From Symbiodinium natans (lineage: Eukaryota > Sar > Dinophyceae > Suessiales > Symbiodiniaceae), in contig CAJNDS010001702.1 in NCBI GenBank assembly GCA_905221605.1, forward strand, positions 387,934 to 449,933: a stretch of 62,000 nt of DNA. Reading direction: 5' to 3'. Every line of letters starts with the position of its first letter. Position 1 is the first letter of the stretch. This document shows, one piece after another, positions 11,815 to 24,100 of this stretch. The notes beneath the pieces were generated by a model. The model made no database searches, was not told the origin of the DNA, and saw only the letters and a list, made by a program, of their open reading frames with translations. The translations under genes and the position numbers were made by a program.

Positions 11815-12146
11815 ATTCGTCGGCTCTGGCCGACAATGCCCAACCCTATCCTCACCAAAACCTTACAGCGCACCTGCTACAAGCACGGTAGTAGCACCAG
11901 AGGAAGAGTTCCCACAGCCCTTTTCGCCCCCAAACCCTAAAACCCTAGCCCGGTACGAGTAGGAAGGATCTTGGGCTCAAGGCCCATTAGGGTTTCCGAA
12001 AGTCCCTACACCCCCCAACTGGGGCTCTGGCTTTAGGGTTCTTATGTTCCGGGCTTGTTAAAGAAAAGCCCTGAAAACACTCCCCTCGCCTAAGAAAGCC
12101 GCACGTCCCCCCCCCCCCCCCCCATGAAAAACATCAGTTGCGGGGC

Positions 12147-12167
12147 CAATGCCGAGTAGTCGGAGTC
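12147..12167 (-). CDS. Module 4 exon b (DSDYSAL), 21 nt
   Basis: Acceptor GCCAG|G, seven codons, donor TTG|GC. Identified by the DYSAL core and phase with exon a. Confidence 0.45.
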
Positions 12168-15100
12168 CTGGCTGTCTTTCATCGTCTCTTACTAAGGTAC
12201 TTCCCTAAACCCTAAACCCTGAACCCTAAACCTAAACCCTAAACCCTAAACCCTAAACCCTAGTTGCTAGGTTTAAGCTTTAGATACAGATTTGACAACC
12301 CAAGAGTAGATAATCCAAGGCTCGGAGAGGGTTTAGGGTTTAGGGTGTCGAGTTTAGGGTTCAGGGTTTAAGGCCGGGGGAGGTGGCCCTTGTACAGCTC
12401 AGACGCTCACAATTCAGATTCAGCTCCTCTGCATCATTCTTCTCTGTTCCTACTGGCTCTTTATAGGGAATGAGGGATGAGGTGCATGTTTATCCCCCTA
12501 TATCCCTTAAGGGGTTATATAGGGCAGAACCAGTAGGTGTTTGGGGTGCCTGAACCAAAACTTGCTAATCTGAGAAAAAAAGCATAGACGCTGAAATCAT
12601 GATACACGAACGGGGTCCAAACAAGGATACCTGAGAACCAGATGCAGGCTTCAGATGCTTCCGGAAGTAGAACCTACTGCATGTCGGTCAAAGCCTACAT
12701 GAACGCTTAACCATATACACCCGAGACCCTAAGCCCGGCAAGCACCATGAACCTATGAACCCTACGAACCCTGTATGCCCTGAAATCCCTTGAGCCGAAC
12801 AGTTCTAGAAACGCTAAACCCGGTAAGCCCTAGAAACCCTGAGCGTGAAGGCACCGACTATAGGGCTTAGAAGCTCCAAAGCCCGAAAGCCTCAAAGCCC
12901 AAAAAGTGTTAGGGTTTAGGGTTTAGGGTTCAGGGTTCAGGGTTTAGGGTTCAGGGTTTAGGGCTTAGTCTAGGGTTAAAGCCCAAAAGGGTTTAGGCAA
13001 AGGTTGAAGGGTCGAGGCTTCACCAGTCCTGGCGATTGGGTTGGAAGGAGTTCATCACAGCTTGCTGCGCGTGCGCCGGCGCATTGCTGAGAAACCTGAT
13101 CAGAAGATTCGGGGCCAGAGCCTGGATTGGGGTTTAGGCTTTCGGCTTGAAGGCTTGGGGTTTAGGGTTTGGGGCTTAGGGCTTGAAATTATTAAGGGTT
13201 CAGGTCCGGGGAAAGTTTAGAGGAAAGTTTCGAGGAAAGTCTCTTGTTTCAGCTTTTAAAGAATTTCAAGTTACAGGGGCTTGAGGGTTTAGGGTTTACG
13301 GCGCAGGTTTATGGCAAGGTGTCGGGTTTTGGTGGCTTAGGGTTCAGCAATGCAGATCGACAAGAAGCGGCTCCCGCAACTGGGCCCTCAACCCCTAAGC
13401 CCTGACCCCTAAACCCTGAACCCTACCAAATCGTAGGATTCCCTTATAAGGAGGTACCCCTGATTTCGGAAACCCTAAACCATAAACCCTAGACCCTAAA
13501 TTTCAGAAACCGCCATCTGGTCCTAAGGTGCCGCTAAATTCGGAAACTGTTGATTCCTGTCTCCCAACCCGCGAAACCTCCTTTCCAGCCTATCATCCCT
13601 AAACAGTATAGGGTTTAGGGTTCAGCGTTCAGGATTTAGGGTTTAGGGTTTAGTGTTTAGGGGTTAGGACTGAGGGGCCAAACCCGTGACCCCAAGAAAT
13701 ACCAGAGGAGAGGGCTGAAACGCGTGGTCGTCCATGGGGAAGCGTTGCCGGAACGCCCACAAGTCGGGATTCCTCCAGTCGCACTGCGTTTCCTACCATT
13801 TTCTCATTTGCTTAAGAACCCCAAAAGAATAAACAATAATAATCCCTCGGGTTGGTGGTGTCGGAGTGGTTTTAGGGGGGCGGAGGGATGGAGGTGTTCA
13901 GAGCTCCCGTTGTAATAAGGAGGTCAAGGGGGTACTCCCGGGCACAAAAAAAACACACCAGGTGCAGCCGCGCATCGACGAACTCACTCCGGGAACTCCA
14001 CCGTTGAAGCCGCCACAACCTCCGCAGCCACCACACCCACCCCCACACCCGCCACCGCAGCCACCGCCGCAGCCACCGCCGCAGCCACCGCCGCAGCCAC
14101 CACCGCAGCCCCCTCCGCAGCCGCCACCGCAGCCACCACAGCAGCCGCCACCGCAGCCGCCGCCGCAGCCGCCACCGCAGCCGCCACAAGGGGCGTTGAA
14201 ATCGTTAAAGCCTCCTGTCAGGAGTTGCTAGCACGCAAACTCTGGAGCGCACACCGAAGTTCTGTTGAACCCCGACGAGTTTCCTGTCTAGAGACTGAGC
14301 AGCCTGTGAAGCCATCAAGCATTATGCCATGGCCCCCCCTTGCCCTCCCAGACACCTGCGAGAATCCAAAAAGTAGATCCCTGCGCTGAATCCCACTGAA
14401 ACACTAGTGTAACACGTTCGATGCTCCCTCAGAGCCCCCGGCAGATCTGCGAGGGTTTCTAAGAATGACTCGATGGTAGTATAGGGTACTACAGTATTGG
14501 GGGGCTCTACTTTTTGGATCCTCCGAGGGGTCTGGGCTAACCCTAAACCTTAACCCTATACCCCCTGAACCCTAAACCCTAAACCCTAAACCCTAAACCT
14601 TAACACCCCAAGCCTCCACCGCAGCCGAAGTTGTAGTTCATGCCGCCCTTGCCGCCCCCACAGCCCAACCTCGACAAGGTGATGGGTGAATCCCTAAACC
14701 CTAAACCCTAAACCCTAAACCCTAAACCCTAAACCCCGCTTTTTTTGGGTTCTTTCGGTTTAAGGCTGCGGCGGCTTGAGGGCTTCCCGGGCTTACCGTA
14801 GAACTGCAGAAAGCCTGAAAACGCTGTTTAGGATTCAGGGTTTGTGGTGTGGGGTTTAGGGTTTCGGGTTTAGGGTTCAGGGTGAAGCTGCGCTTCACCC
14901 TGCTGGGAGACACCTCAAAACGAGCCTAAACCATAAACCCTTAACCCCGAACAGCTTCACCCTAAACAGCTCACAGACTTCGGGGTTGGTTGGGGCTCGG
15001 GTTGAGGGCTTTGAGGCTCGAGGCTTGAAACCTGCAGCCCTGAAGATACACGTCGCCCTAAAGCTCAAAACCCCAAACCCGGAAGGCCCCACATCCCAAA

Positions 15101-18100
15101 CCCTGTGCGGACCTTTCCGCATCATAGGGGGCCATACTCTAACAGGATAGAACAGGGACGCAAGAAGGGCCCCAGAATGAAGAAAACTGATCACGAAAGT
15201 AGGTTTGGGAGGAGACACAGGGTTTAGAGCTACTTGGCTACAACCTTTCATGGGCGAAGTCTTCGAGGGGTACGTTAGCACCTACTCCACCTGCCTCCCC
15301 GCCCCGAAGCGCGAATCCCCACACCCGACTTCCTGAAACGCTCCGACCCCAAACCACCTTGTTCTGAACTTGGAACCCTAGCAAACATTATAAGTTTAGC
15401 TGTTTCTTGGGAATTAAAGTGCCCAGACATCCCTAAACCCTAAACCCTAAACCCTAAACCCTTAACCCCAAAAACTGCACAGCCCAGCCACCCCCAAGCC
15501 GCTGCGCCTAGAATCTGCCTGTGGCGAGGCGGAGGTGGGCTCACCCTCCAGCCCCTGAAGCCCTAAACCCTAAACCCGAAACCCTAAACGCTAAACCCTA
15601 AACCCTAAACCCTAAACCCTAAGCCCTAAGCCCTAAACCCTAAACCCAAACCCTAAAACTCTAAAACCCTAAAGGCCCTGAAGCCGAAAGCCCCCGACCC
15701 CTGCAACCCTAAACCCCAGAAACAGCCCTGAAAGCCTCATCTGCAGCCCTGGACCCTAAACCTTACAGTGTGCATGAACCCGAACCCTCGAAACCCGAGA
15801 GGAGAAGCACATCAGGGGGTTTAGGCTGTAGGGTTTAGGGGTTTAAGGGTTTAGGGTTTCGGGTTTGGGGTTTAGGGTTTAGGGTTCAGGGTTTAGGGGT
15901 TTAGGGGTTTAAGGGCTTGGGGTTTAGGGTTTAGGAGCTGGAGAACCACACCCCAGAATCCTACTCAACCCAAGAGCTCTTAGAGCTCACAGGCCCCTAT
16001 CAAACCACAGTCAGTAGCTCTGCGAATCCCAACTGGTTCTTCTAGGGTCCATAGGGTTGAGGGTTTAGGGCTGAGGCTTGAGGGTTTAGGGTTTCGGGCT
16101 CAAGGGGAGAACCCATGGAGCTTTCGGTGGGGGTGGGGGGGGGGCTTTCGGTTTTGTATTTTCGGAGGGGAGGGGGTTTGGGCTTGGGCTTTGGGGTGGG
16201 GCAGGCATTGGGGACTTTGGCAGGGCAGTCGCTGGGAGATTCATTCGGAGGGCCAGGGGGGTATTGCGTCAGACACCCTGTATCCTCAACAGAGGGGATC
16301 CAAGTCATGAGCCCTTCGTTTGGGGTACCTCGGCTAGAAGGAGCATGCACAGCGACAGACCCTCCGAAGTGCTCTCTTGTTGGGGAAGGCTTCTTGAAGG
16401 TCCTTAGCAACCAACAAGGAAATATCACTCAACCCCAAGTCCTAACCCCGAGAGGGAACCCCCAGTGGGGCCGATGATTGAGGCTCAGGGTTTTGGGTCT
16501 CTTTGACCCTTCGGGTCCAAGTTTCTTGAGGGTTTCGGGGCCAGTGAGTTTGGGGTTTGCGGCTTGGGTTGCTATCGGGCTGGGGTTCCCGAAGCTCTTG
16601 GCCCTGAACTTGTCACCCTCATCAGCCGAAAAGCCCCAGCGCTTGCTCGATGGGAGCTTTGCCGCCTCCCTTCCTGACAATGGCTGTCGGACTGGATGGC
16701 GAAGGGTGAGGGTCCAGGCTCGAAATTGGGCCCCTTCGAAATTTCTCTTGAACACTAAACGATGGTCCCCCAAACCCTAAACCCTAGACCCTAAAGCCTT
16801 ACGACACCCAAAGCCCATGCTTTGCCGGCTGCCCAAAGGATGGAGGGGCTGCTAAAACCTCACAGGCTTCTATATGAAGCGTGGGCGCTTCTGACTTGGT
16901 TGCTCAGTAACCTCGGGTTAAACGGGTGCCATTGAAGGGCGTAAAAAGGGGGTTGTAAGAAAAAGGAATCAGGGCACTACGGGGCATCCTAGGTGATGGT
17001 TGCACCCGGGCGCTCAGAAGGCTGGGCTTCTTGAAAAAGGGACCAAGGAGCCCGGCTCCCTACTTGGGGGGTTCATGGTACTTATTAACCAATGACAACT
17101 GTACTGATAACCCACTGATAAGCCCCTTAAGTGCCCTAATATGGATATAGGTACAGTTCAAAGTACAGTGATGCATGGTCAATGAGTGCCATGAACCTCC
17201 AAGTATGCGCAGTTATCTCAATCATGGATCCTTGCTGTTCACACTAGATATCATAATGAGATCCACCAAGAAGGGGGCGATTAACAGTTTACCCTCAACC
17301 CTAAACCCTTTTAAGGGATCCCTTGATACCCGCCACGAGCCGACAAAAAAGAAGCAGGGTGAGAACTGGGCTGGTCGACGCGGCCAAATGCCGGTGGGGC
17401 AGTATAGTGGGTTTTGGAGTTTAGGGTTGAGGGTTGAGGGTTGAGGGTTTAGGGTGGAGGGTTTAGGGTTGATAAGAGTATAGGGCTTGGCTTACAAGAT
17501 CCCTGGAAGAATCCCCAACACCCTCATTCAACCCTGAACCCTCACACCCGAACCCTAAACCCTAACCTTCACTCCACCCTAACACCCAAATCCCATTCAA
17601 CCCTAAACACTACTTAAGCCCTAAACCCTAAGCCCTGAAACCCTAACCCTCATTCAACACTCAAAGCCCTAAACCCTCAACCGAACCCCCGAAACCCTCC
17701 AAATTCCTTAAGAAAGCCGCAACCGAGCGTCCCCCAGCCGTCGAAGGAGCCCATGTTGTGGTTCATGTGGTTCATGTTCATGTTGTTCATGTTATTCCGG
17801 CAGCGCTTGCAGTAGGTGATGAGCAGCCTCGGAATCGCTTTCTTGGGGAGCTTCGTGGGTGCCTACCAGCAGGGTTCTAAGGATCTTCAAGTTGGGGTCT
17901 GGCTCGGGTGGACACGTTTTGTGTGACTCGGCCAAGCGGAGGCGCCGACTTCAAAGCGAAAAATGTGAAAAGCGCGAGAAACGCCAAACAAAGCACAGCC
18001 GCCGAACTCTGCCAGCTCAGGGCGTTTCCGCTTACGCGCAAACATGCACTGGCGGAAATTGCACAACAGTGTCTTCGACGCAACGGTGTGATCCTCCACG

Positions 18101-21100
18101 CTTTCTCCCAAAAACTCTCTTTATTTGGTGGCACAGAGTCCATCAACCTCTGGTGCCTCGTGTAGGGGCGCCCCACCGTTGCTACTTGCAGGGGGCCCCC
18201 TGCCATTGCCTAATTCCTTGCTTTTGCGACGGCGCTGGTCGCATCTCACGCAGAAACATGTCATGGAGATTTGGCACGCAAGCCGGGCCACTTCCTTAGA
18301 ATCCGAAGCTGTTGCGCCCGGGCGTGACAAGGCACGGACTCGCAGTCACAGCAGAATCATCGGCCAGGGACCGGCTGCGTGGATCAACAAACCAACTGAA
18401 AGCTTCTGGACTTCCAGGCGCCCCGGAGCGGCTTCTGAGCATGAGGCCTGACCAATCCTCAAGTGTATCTAAACCCCACAAAAACCCAAAACTTCCGGCT
18501 GATGGGCTGTGGGGCACCTTCCCTCTCTCCAGGAGGTTTCTACCCTTCAACCCTAAACCCTGAACCCCCCTGCGAGGCAGAGCCTCAAGCCCTAAACCGG
18601 ATTGCTCAGAGCGACTGAGGAGTCGTACACCCCCGGAACGTTGGGTTTCCTTCTTTCTTTGAGGAGGTTTGGCACGGGGGTGGCGGGCGGGGTGGCGCTT
18701 TTATAGCGGGGTTAGGATTAACCTAGGGGTTAGCCGAAGAACCCACAACCTCGCTGGACCCGAGCTGGCAGCAGCCGCAAACCCTCAACCCTTCTCGCCC
18801 AGATGTCCACTACTACCCCTAAAACCCTAAACCCTAAACCCTAAACCCTCAACCCTAAACCCCAGTCCAGGCCCAGAAGCGCAGAGTAGTCGGCTTCGCC
18901 CTCTCTCGGTGGCTTGAAGCTCCGCATGACGTACCTCACAGGCTCGGGGTTGCTCAGGCTCAAACAAGTTGAAGGGTTTAGGGTTTAGGGTGTAGGGTTT
19001 AGGGTTTAGGGTTTAGGGTTTAGGGTTTAGGGTTTAGGGTTTAGGGTTTAGGGTTTAAGGGTTTAAGGGTTTAAGGGTTTATAGTTTAGGGTCTAGGGCT
19101 TAGGGTGTAGGAGCTTGAGGTTCAAGGGTTCAGGAGTGAAGGGTTTGGGGGCTCGAGTCTAGGGTTCCAGGGTTAAGGGCGGATGGGCTTAGGGTTTAGG
19201 GTCTAGGGTCTAGGGTTTAGGGTTTAGGGTTTAGGGTTTAGGGTTTAGGGTTTAGGGTTTAGGGGATCTCCCCATGGAGCCCCTTTCCCCTCAACCTCCC
19301 CGAGCTTAACGGCATCTACCATAAGGCGAAGGCAACCTTTTGGGTTGAGGGGGTTTAGGGGTTTAGGGGTTTAGGGTTTAGGGTTTAGGGTTTAGGGTTT
19401 AGGGTTTAGGGTTTAGGGTTTAGGGTTTAGGGTTTAGGGTTTAGGGTTTAGGGTTTAGGGTTTAGGGTTTAGGGTTCATCGTGCACAAAAGGGCCTCATG
19501 AACCCAAGCCATCCAAAACGGCTGAGACCCCAGAGGCTAACCAAGACCCTGCAAACCTACACCCTAAACCCTGAACCCTGAACCCTAAACCCTAAACCCT
19601 AAACCCTAAACCCTAAACCCTGAACCCTGAACCCTAAACCCTGAACCCCTGAACCCTAAACCCTAAACCCTCAACCCTAATCAAGCACAGGCCTTCGCAC
19701 GTCAGGGTTCGACGTCTGCCTTGGCCCGACATCTCCAGGACGTCTAACTATGACAAGGCTTAGAGGCTTAGGGCTTCAGGGGTTTAGGGGTTAGGGTTTA
19801 AGGCTTAGGGTTTAAGGTTTAGGGTTTAGGGGAGGTCAAATGGCTTAGGGCTTAGGATGTTGGAGCCAGGGCCGTTTGTGATGGCCACATCCCTCACATA
19901 TGGACCTTCTCACAGACACGATCCATATTCGAGTCTCTTTTCTTGGAGCGCGGTGGGGGGGTTGGGGTCTCGGGAACCCGTAAAACCATTAAATCCCTGA
20001 AGCCCTGAACTCCGCCCAAAATTGAAAGAAGCAAAATCGAGGTCCATCAGGAGGCATCGAGTTGATATTGGTTTAGTGGCTTGGGGGAAACCCTTAACCC
20101 TAAACCCTAAACCCTAAACCCTAAACCCTAAACTGTTGTCAGGCCTTGGGGCTTGAGGCGCAGAACTTCGGGCCCTTAGTGTCTTCTCCCCGAGTCGCAA
20201 GTAGTTGTGCGTGTCTTCATCGAAGGGGTAACGCCGCCGAAATGCATCATACCTGAGTTGGAGCTTCGGGTTTAGGGTTTCGGGTTTAGGGTTTAGGGTT
20301 TAGGGTTTAGGGTTTAGGGTTTAGGGTTTAGGGTTTAGGGTTTAGGGTTTAGGGTTTAGGGTTTAGGGTTTAGGGTTTAGGGTTTAGGGTTAGGGTTTAG
20401 GGCTGGGGTTTAGGATTTGGGGGGGCGGTACGTTGTGCCTTGTGGCTTCATTGGACGAGACCTGAAGGTTTAGCAGGGGGCAAAGAGAACCTACCTTTTC
20501 CACCCTTTGTTGTCCCGACCCTGAACCCGAAATCCTTGAAGCTGCCCTAAACCCCAAACCCTAAACCCCAAACCCTAAACCCTAAACCTTAAGCTTGAGC
20601 CCTAAACCCTAAACCCTAGGGAGCTCTTGCCCTACTGATGCGCTGCGTCTGGCTCCTCAAGCTCCGTGGAGCGCGCGCCAAGACGAGGCAAGTCATGTAA
20701 GAGCCTTAACAAGTAGAATAGGGCGTTGGGGATTTATTTTTTAACTACAAAGGGACCATAAGGGAATACTACTAGTAATTCTTCCGACCCCTATAGTAGC
20801 CTCGCGAGACAAAACCCCAAAACCCGGAAACCCCAAAACCCCAAAACCCCAATACCCCAAAACCCCAAAACCCCAAAACCCCAAAACCCCAAAAACCCAA
20901 AACCCAAAACCGAAAACACCCTCCAAACCCAAAAGCGCGAAACCCTCTAAACCCCAAACCCCAAACCCCAAAACCCCAAAACCCCAAAACCCCAAAACCC
21001 CAAAACCCCAAAACCATCACAACCCCAAAACCCCAAAACCCCAAAACCCTCAAAACCTCAAAACCCTTTACACCCCAAAACCCTCAAAACCTCAAAACCC

Positions 21101-24100
21101 TTTGAACCCCAAAACCATCACAACCCCAAAACCCTTTCAACCCCAAAACCCTCAAAACCTCAAAACCCTTTAAACCCCAAAACCATCAAAACCCCAAAAC
21201 CCTTTAAACCCCAAAACCCTCAAAACCTCAAAACCCTTTAAACCCCAAAACCCTCAAAACCTCAAAACCCTTTAAACCCCAAAACCATCACAACCCCAAA
21301 ACCCTTTAAACCCCAAAACCCTCAAAACCCCAAAACCCTTTAAACCCCAAAACCATCACAACCCCAAAACCCTTGAAATCCCAAAACCCTCAAAACCTCA
21401 AAACCCTTTGAACCCCAAAAACCATCAAAACCCCAAAACCCTTTCAACCCCAAAACCCTCAAAACCCTCAAAACCTCAAAACCCTTTAAACCCCAAAACC
21501 CTCAAAACCTCAAAACCCTTTGAACCCCAAAACCATCAAAACCCCAAAACCCTCACAACCCCAAAACCCTCAACATGCCCCCCTGAGAAGATTCGAGCAA
21601 GTCACTCCACGGCATCCTCCTGCTGCCGTGCATCCGAGTAGGCATTCTGGCGGCACTTCCTCCAGACTGTTTAGGGTCTAGGGTTCAGGGTTCAGGGTTT
21701 AGGGTTTAGGGTTCAGGGTGGAGGGTTCAGGGTTCAGGGTCCACGGTCCAGGGTTTTAAAGCTTACGGGTTTAGGGTTGAGGGTTTAGTGGAGCGTGCAG
21801 GTGGCGTGCAGGTGGCCTTAGACCCCGAACCCTCAAACCTAAGCCCCTAAACCTCAAGACCCTAAACCCAGAAATCCATAAAGGCAAAACCCGAAATCCA
21901 AAGTCCACAGCCCAAAGCCTAAATGCAGAATCCACTGCGCGAACAACAGAATTTCAAGCCACGCGTATTGCTGAAGGGGTGTCCTGACCCTAAACCCTAA
22001 ACCCAAAACCCTAAACCCTAAACCCTAAACCCTAAACCCTAAGCTTCATCCCAGACTTGCGACTTCCATCTTCAGCCCCCAAAACAACAGCTACCTCAAA
22101 CAGGAATAGCCCTGCTACACCCCCAAAGTCCTCGAATCCTTATTGATGAGGGTTTAGGGTTTAGGGTTTAGGGTTTAGGGTTTAGGGTTTAGGGTTTAGG
22201 GTTTAGGGTTTAGGGTTTAGCCCTAAACCCTCAGCCCTAAACCTTGTAAACGCCCTCCTTTTTCTCCGGAAGCCCTCAAAAAAAATGAGCCCAGGCACTT
22301 GGCGAAGCTGATCACTAGAGCCGAGTAGTCTTGCTCGCCCTCCTGGTGTGGTTTAGGGCTTAACAGTTAGGGTTTGGGATTTAGGATTTAGGGTTTAGGG
22401 CTTGGCTCTTTGATGTTGGTGTTTTTAACCGGGTTCCTCACAACAAAGGGTCCCTGCAAAGGCATGATACCATTTTGCGATATACATATATCCCGAATAT
22501 GGTATAGGTTCACCTGTAACAAGATCCCAATTTTGTGGGGAGGCGTTAATAGGCGGATTCGGGTTACTGGATTCATTCTAAGCTGGGCCACTAGGTCCGA
22601 GCCCTGGCCGGGTACTTGCCGACATCACCTTCGATTCTACGTCATAAGGTTTCCGGGTGTCGAATGCAAGCTGCAGTGCTGTGTTGGATGATTGCCCTGG
22701 TCCTTCGGTGGCTTGAAGCTGTTCAAGACCTCCCGGATCCTGCGCAGGACTACCAGCCGAGCCACTCCGAGAGCTGGAGGGTTTAGGGTTTAGGGTTTCA
22801 GGGTTTAGGGTTGAGGGTTTAGGGTTTAGGGTTTCAGGGTTTGGGGTTTCGGTGTTTAGGGTCTTTTGGAGAGATTTTGCAGCTGTAAACTTTAACGTCC
22901 TCGACTGCAAAACAAAACGCCCCCAGTTTAGGGCTTGGGCTTGAGGGTTTCAGGGTTTAGGGTCCAGCCTTTGTTTTCACACAGGCTTCGTGCTTCACTG
23001 TTTTGCAATTGGGTACGGGCTTTAGCCCCTAGCTCCTCAAACCCAAGAGCATCCCTGACCTGTTTAAACGCACAACCCATGTCTTCAAGCGCCATCGCGT
23101 CTCTTTAAAGCCTTTACGCACCTTGCATGCCCCATAAGGATGTAGGACTTCGATGAAGTATCCTTTCGGACGACTATAGAAACCCTGAACCCTGAACCCT
23201 AGCTTAGGGCTTAGGGAGTTCCCATTAGCCCACTGTAACTGGGCAGCCGGGCACGATGGGCAAGGAGGCCATGATGTAGTTGTAAGCCTGAGCCAAGGAC
23301 TTAGGATGTAGGGTTTAGGGTTTAGGGTTTGGGGTTTAGGTTTGGGGTTTGGGGTTTAGGGTTTCGGGTTGAGGGTTTGGGGTTTAGGGTTTAGGGGCTA
23401 CGGTGTTGGGTTGAGTGTCTCGCGAACTGGCGTGGTGGCCATTTGACCTGAAACCCTAAACCCTAAACCCGAAGACCTTGGAAAACAACCCGGCGTTGAG
23501 GAGTTTTGGACTTTGCAGTTTAAGGATCTTACGGTCTTCGAGTCTTTGAAAAATTCACCATCTGGGGTTGCAGGGTTCAGGACCTCAGAGTCTGCAGGGG
23601 TTGGGCTGCTGCAATTTCCAGAGGAGAAAACCCTAAAAAGTTTCGGGTTTTGGGGTGTAGGGTTTCTGGGATTTAGGGTTTAGGGTTTAGGGTTTCGGGT
23701 TTAGGGTTTAGGGTTTAGGGCTTAGGGGCCCTAACCCTGACTGCCCTTCGGTTGAGCAGCTGCGTCGTCGAAGGGATAGCGAGCCCGCAACTCCTCCCGC
23801 CAGGACCATCGGTTGGCTGTTTAGGGCTGAGAGGGTTTCGTTTTTCGGGTTCCTAAGCCCAAAGCTACTTACCAAGAGGACCTCCAAAAGGGAACCCCCG
23901 ATGTCGCAGAATGCCCCCATCTTCCCAACACTACAGCAAAGCCCGCCAAGAAAAAGAAAAAGCAAAACGGCATCAAACGCTAAGGTCACTGAAGGAGAAA
24001 CACAAGCGATTCGAGTTTCGCAGTCGCCGACCAATCAAACCCCCAATGCATGCACCCGGGCCCTGCTCTGGATCTCAACCATCCAGCACCCCTAAACCCT

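Noticed and set aside
13866-14231. Plus-strand Pro/Gln-rich 121-codon ORF
   Set aside because: A by-product of the minisatellite. The minus-strand frame has splice sites and phase continuity with the neighbouring Gly/Cys exon.
20816-21050. Ciliate contamination because of C4A4 repeats
   Set aside because: The array is continuous with flanking CCCTAAA-type sequence and a module exon of the same gene.
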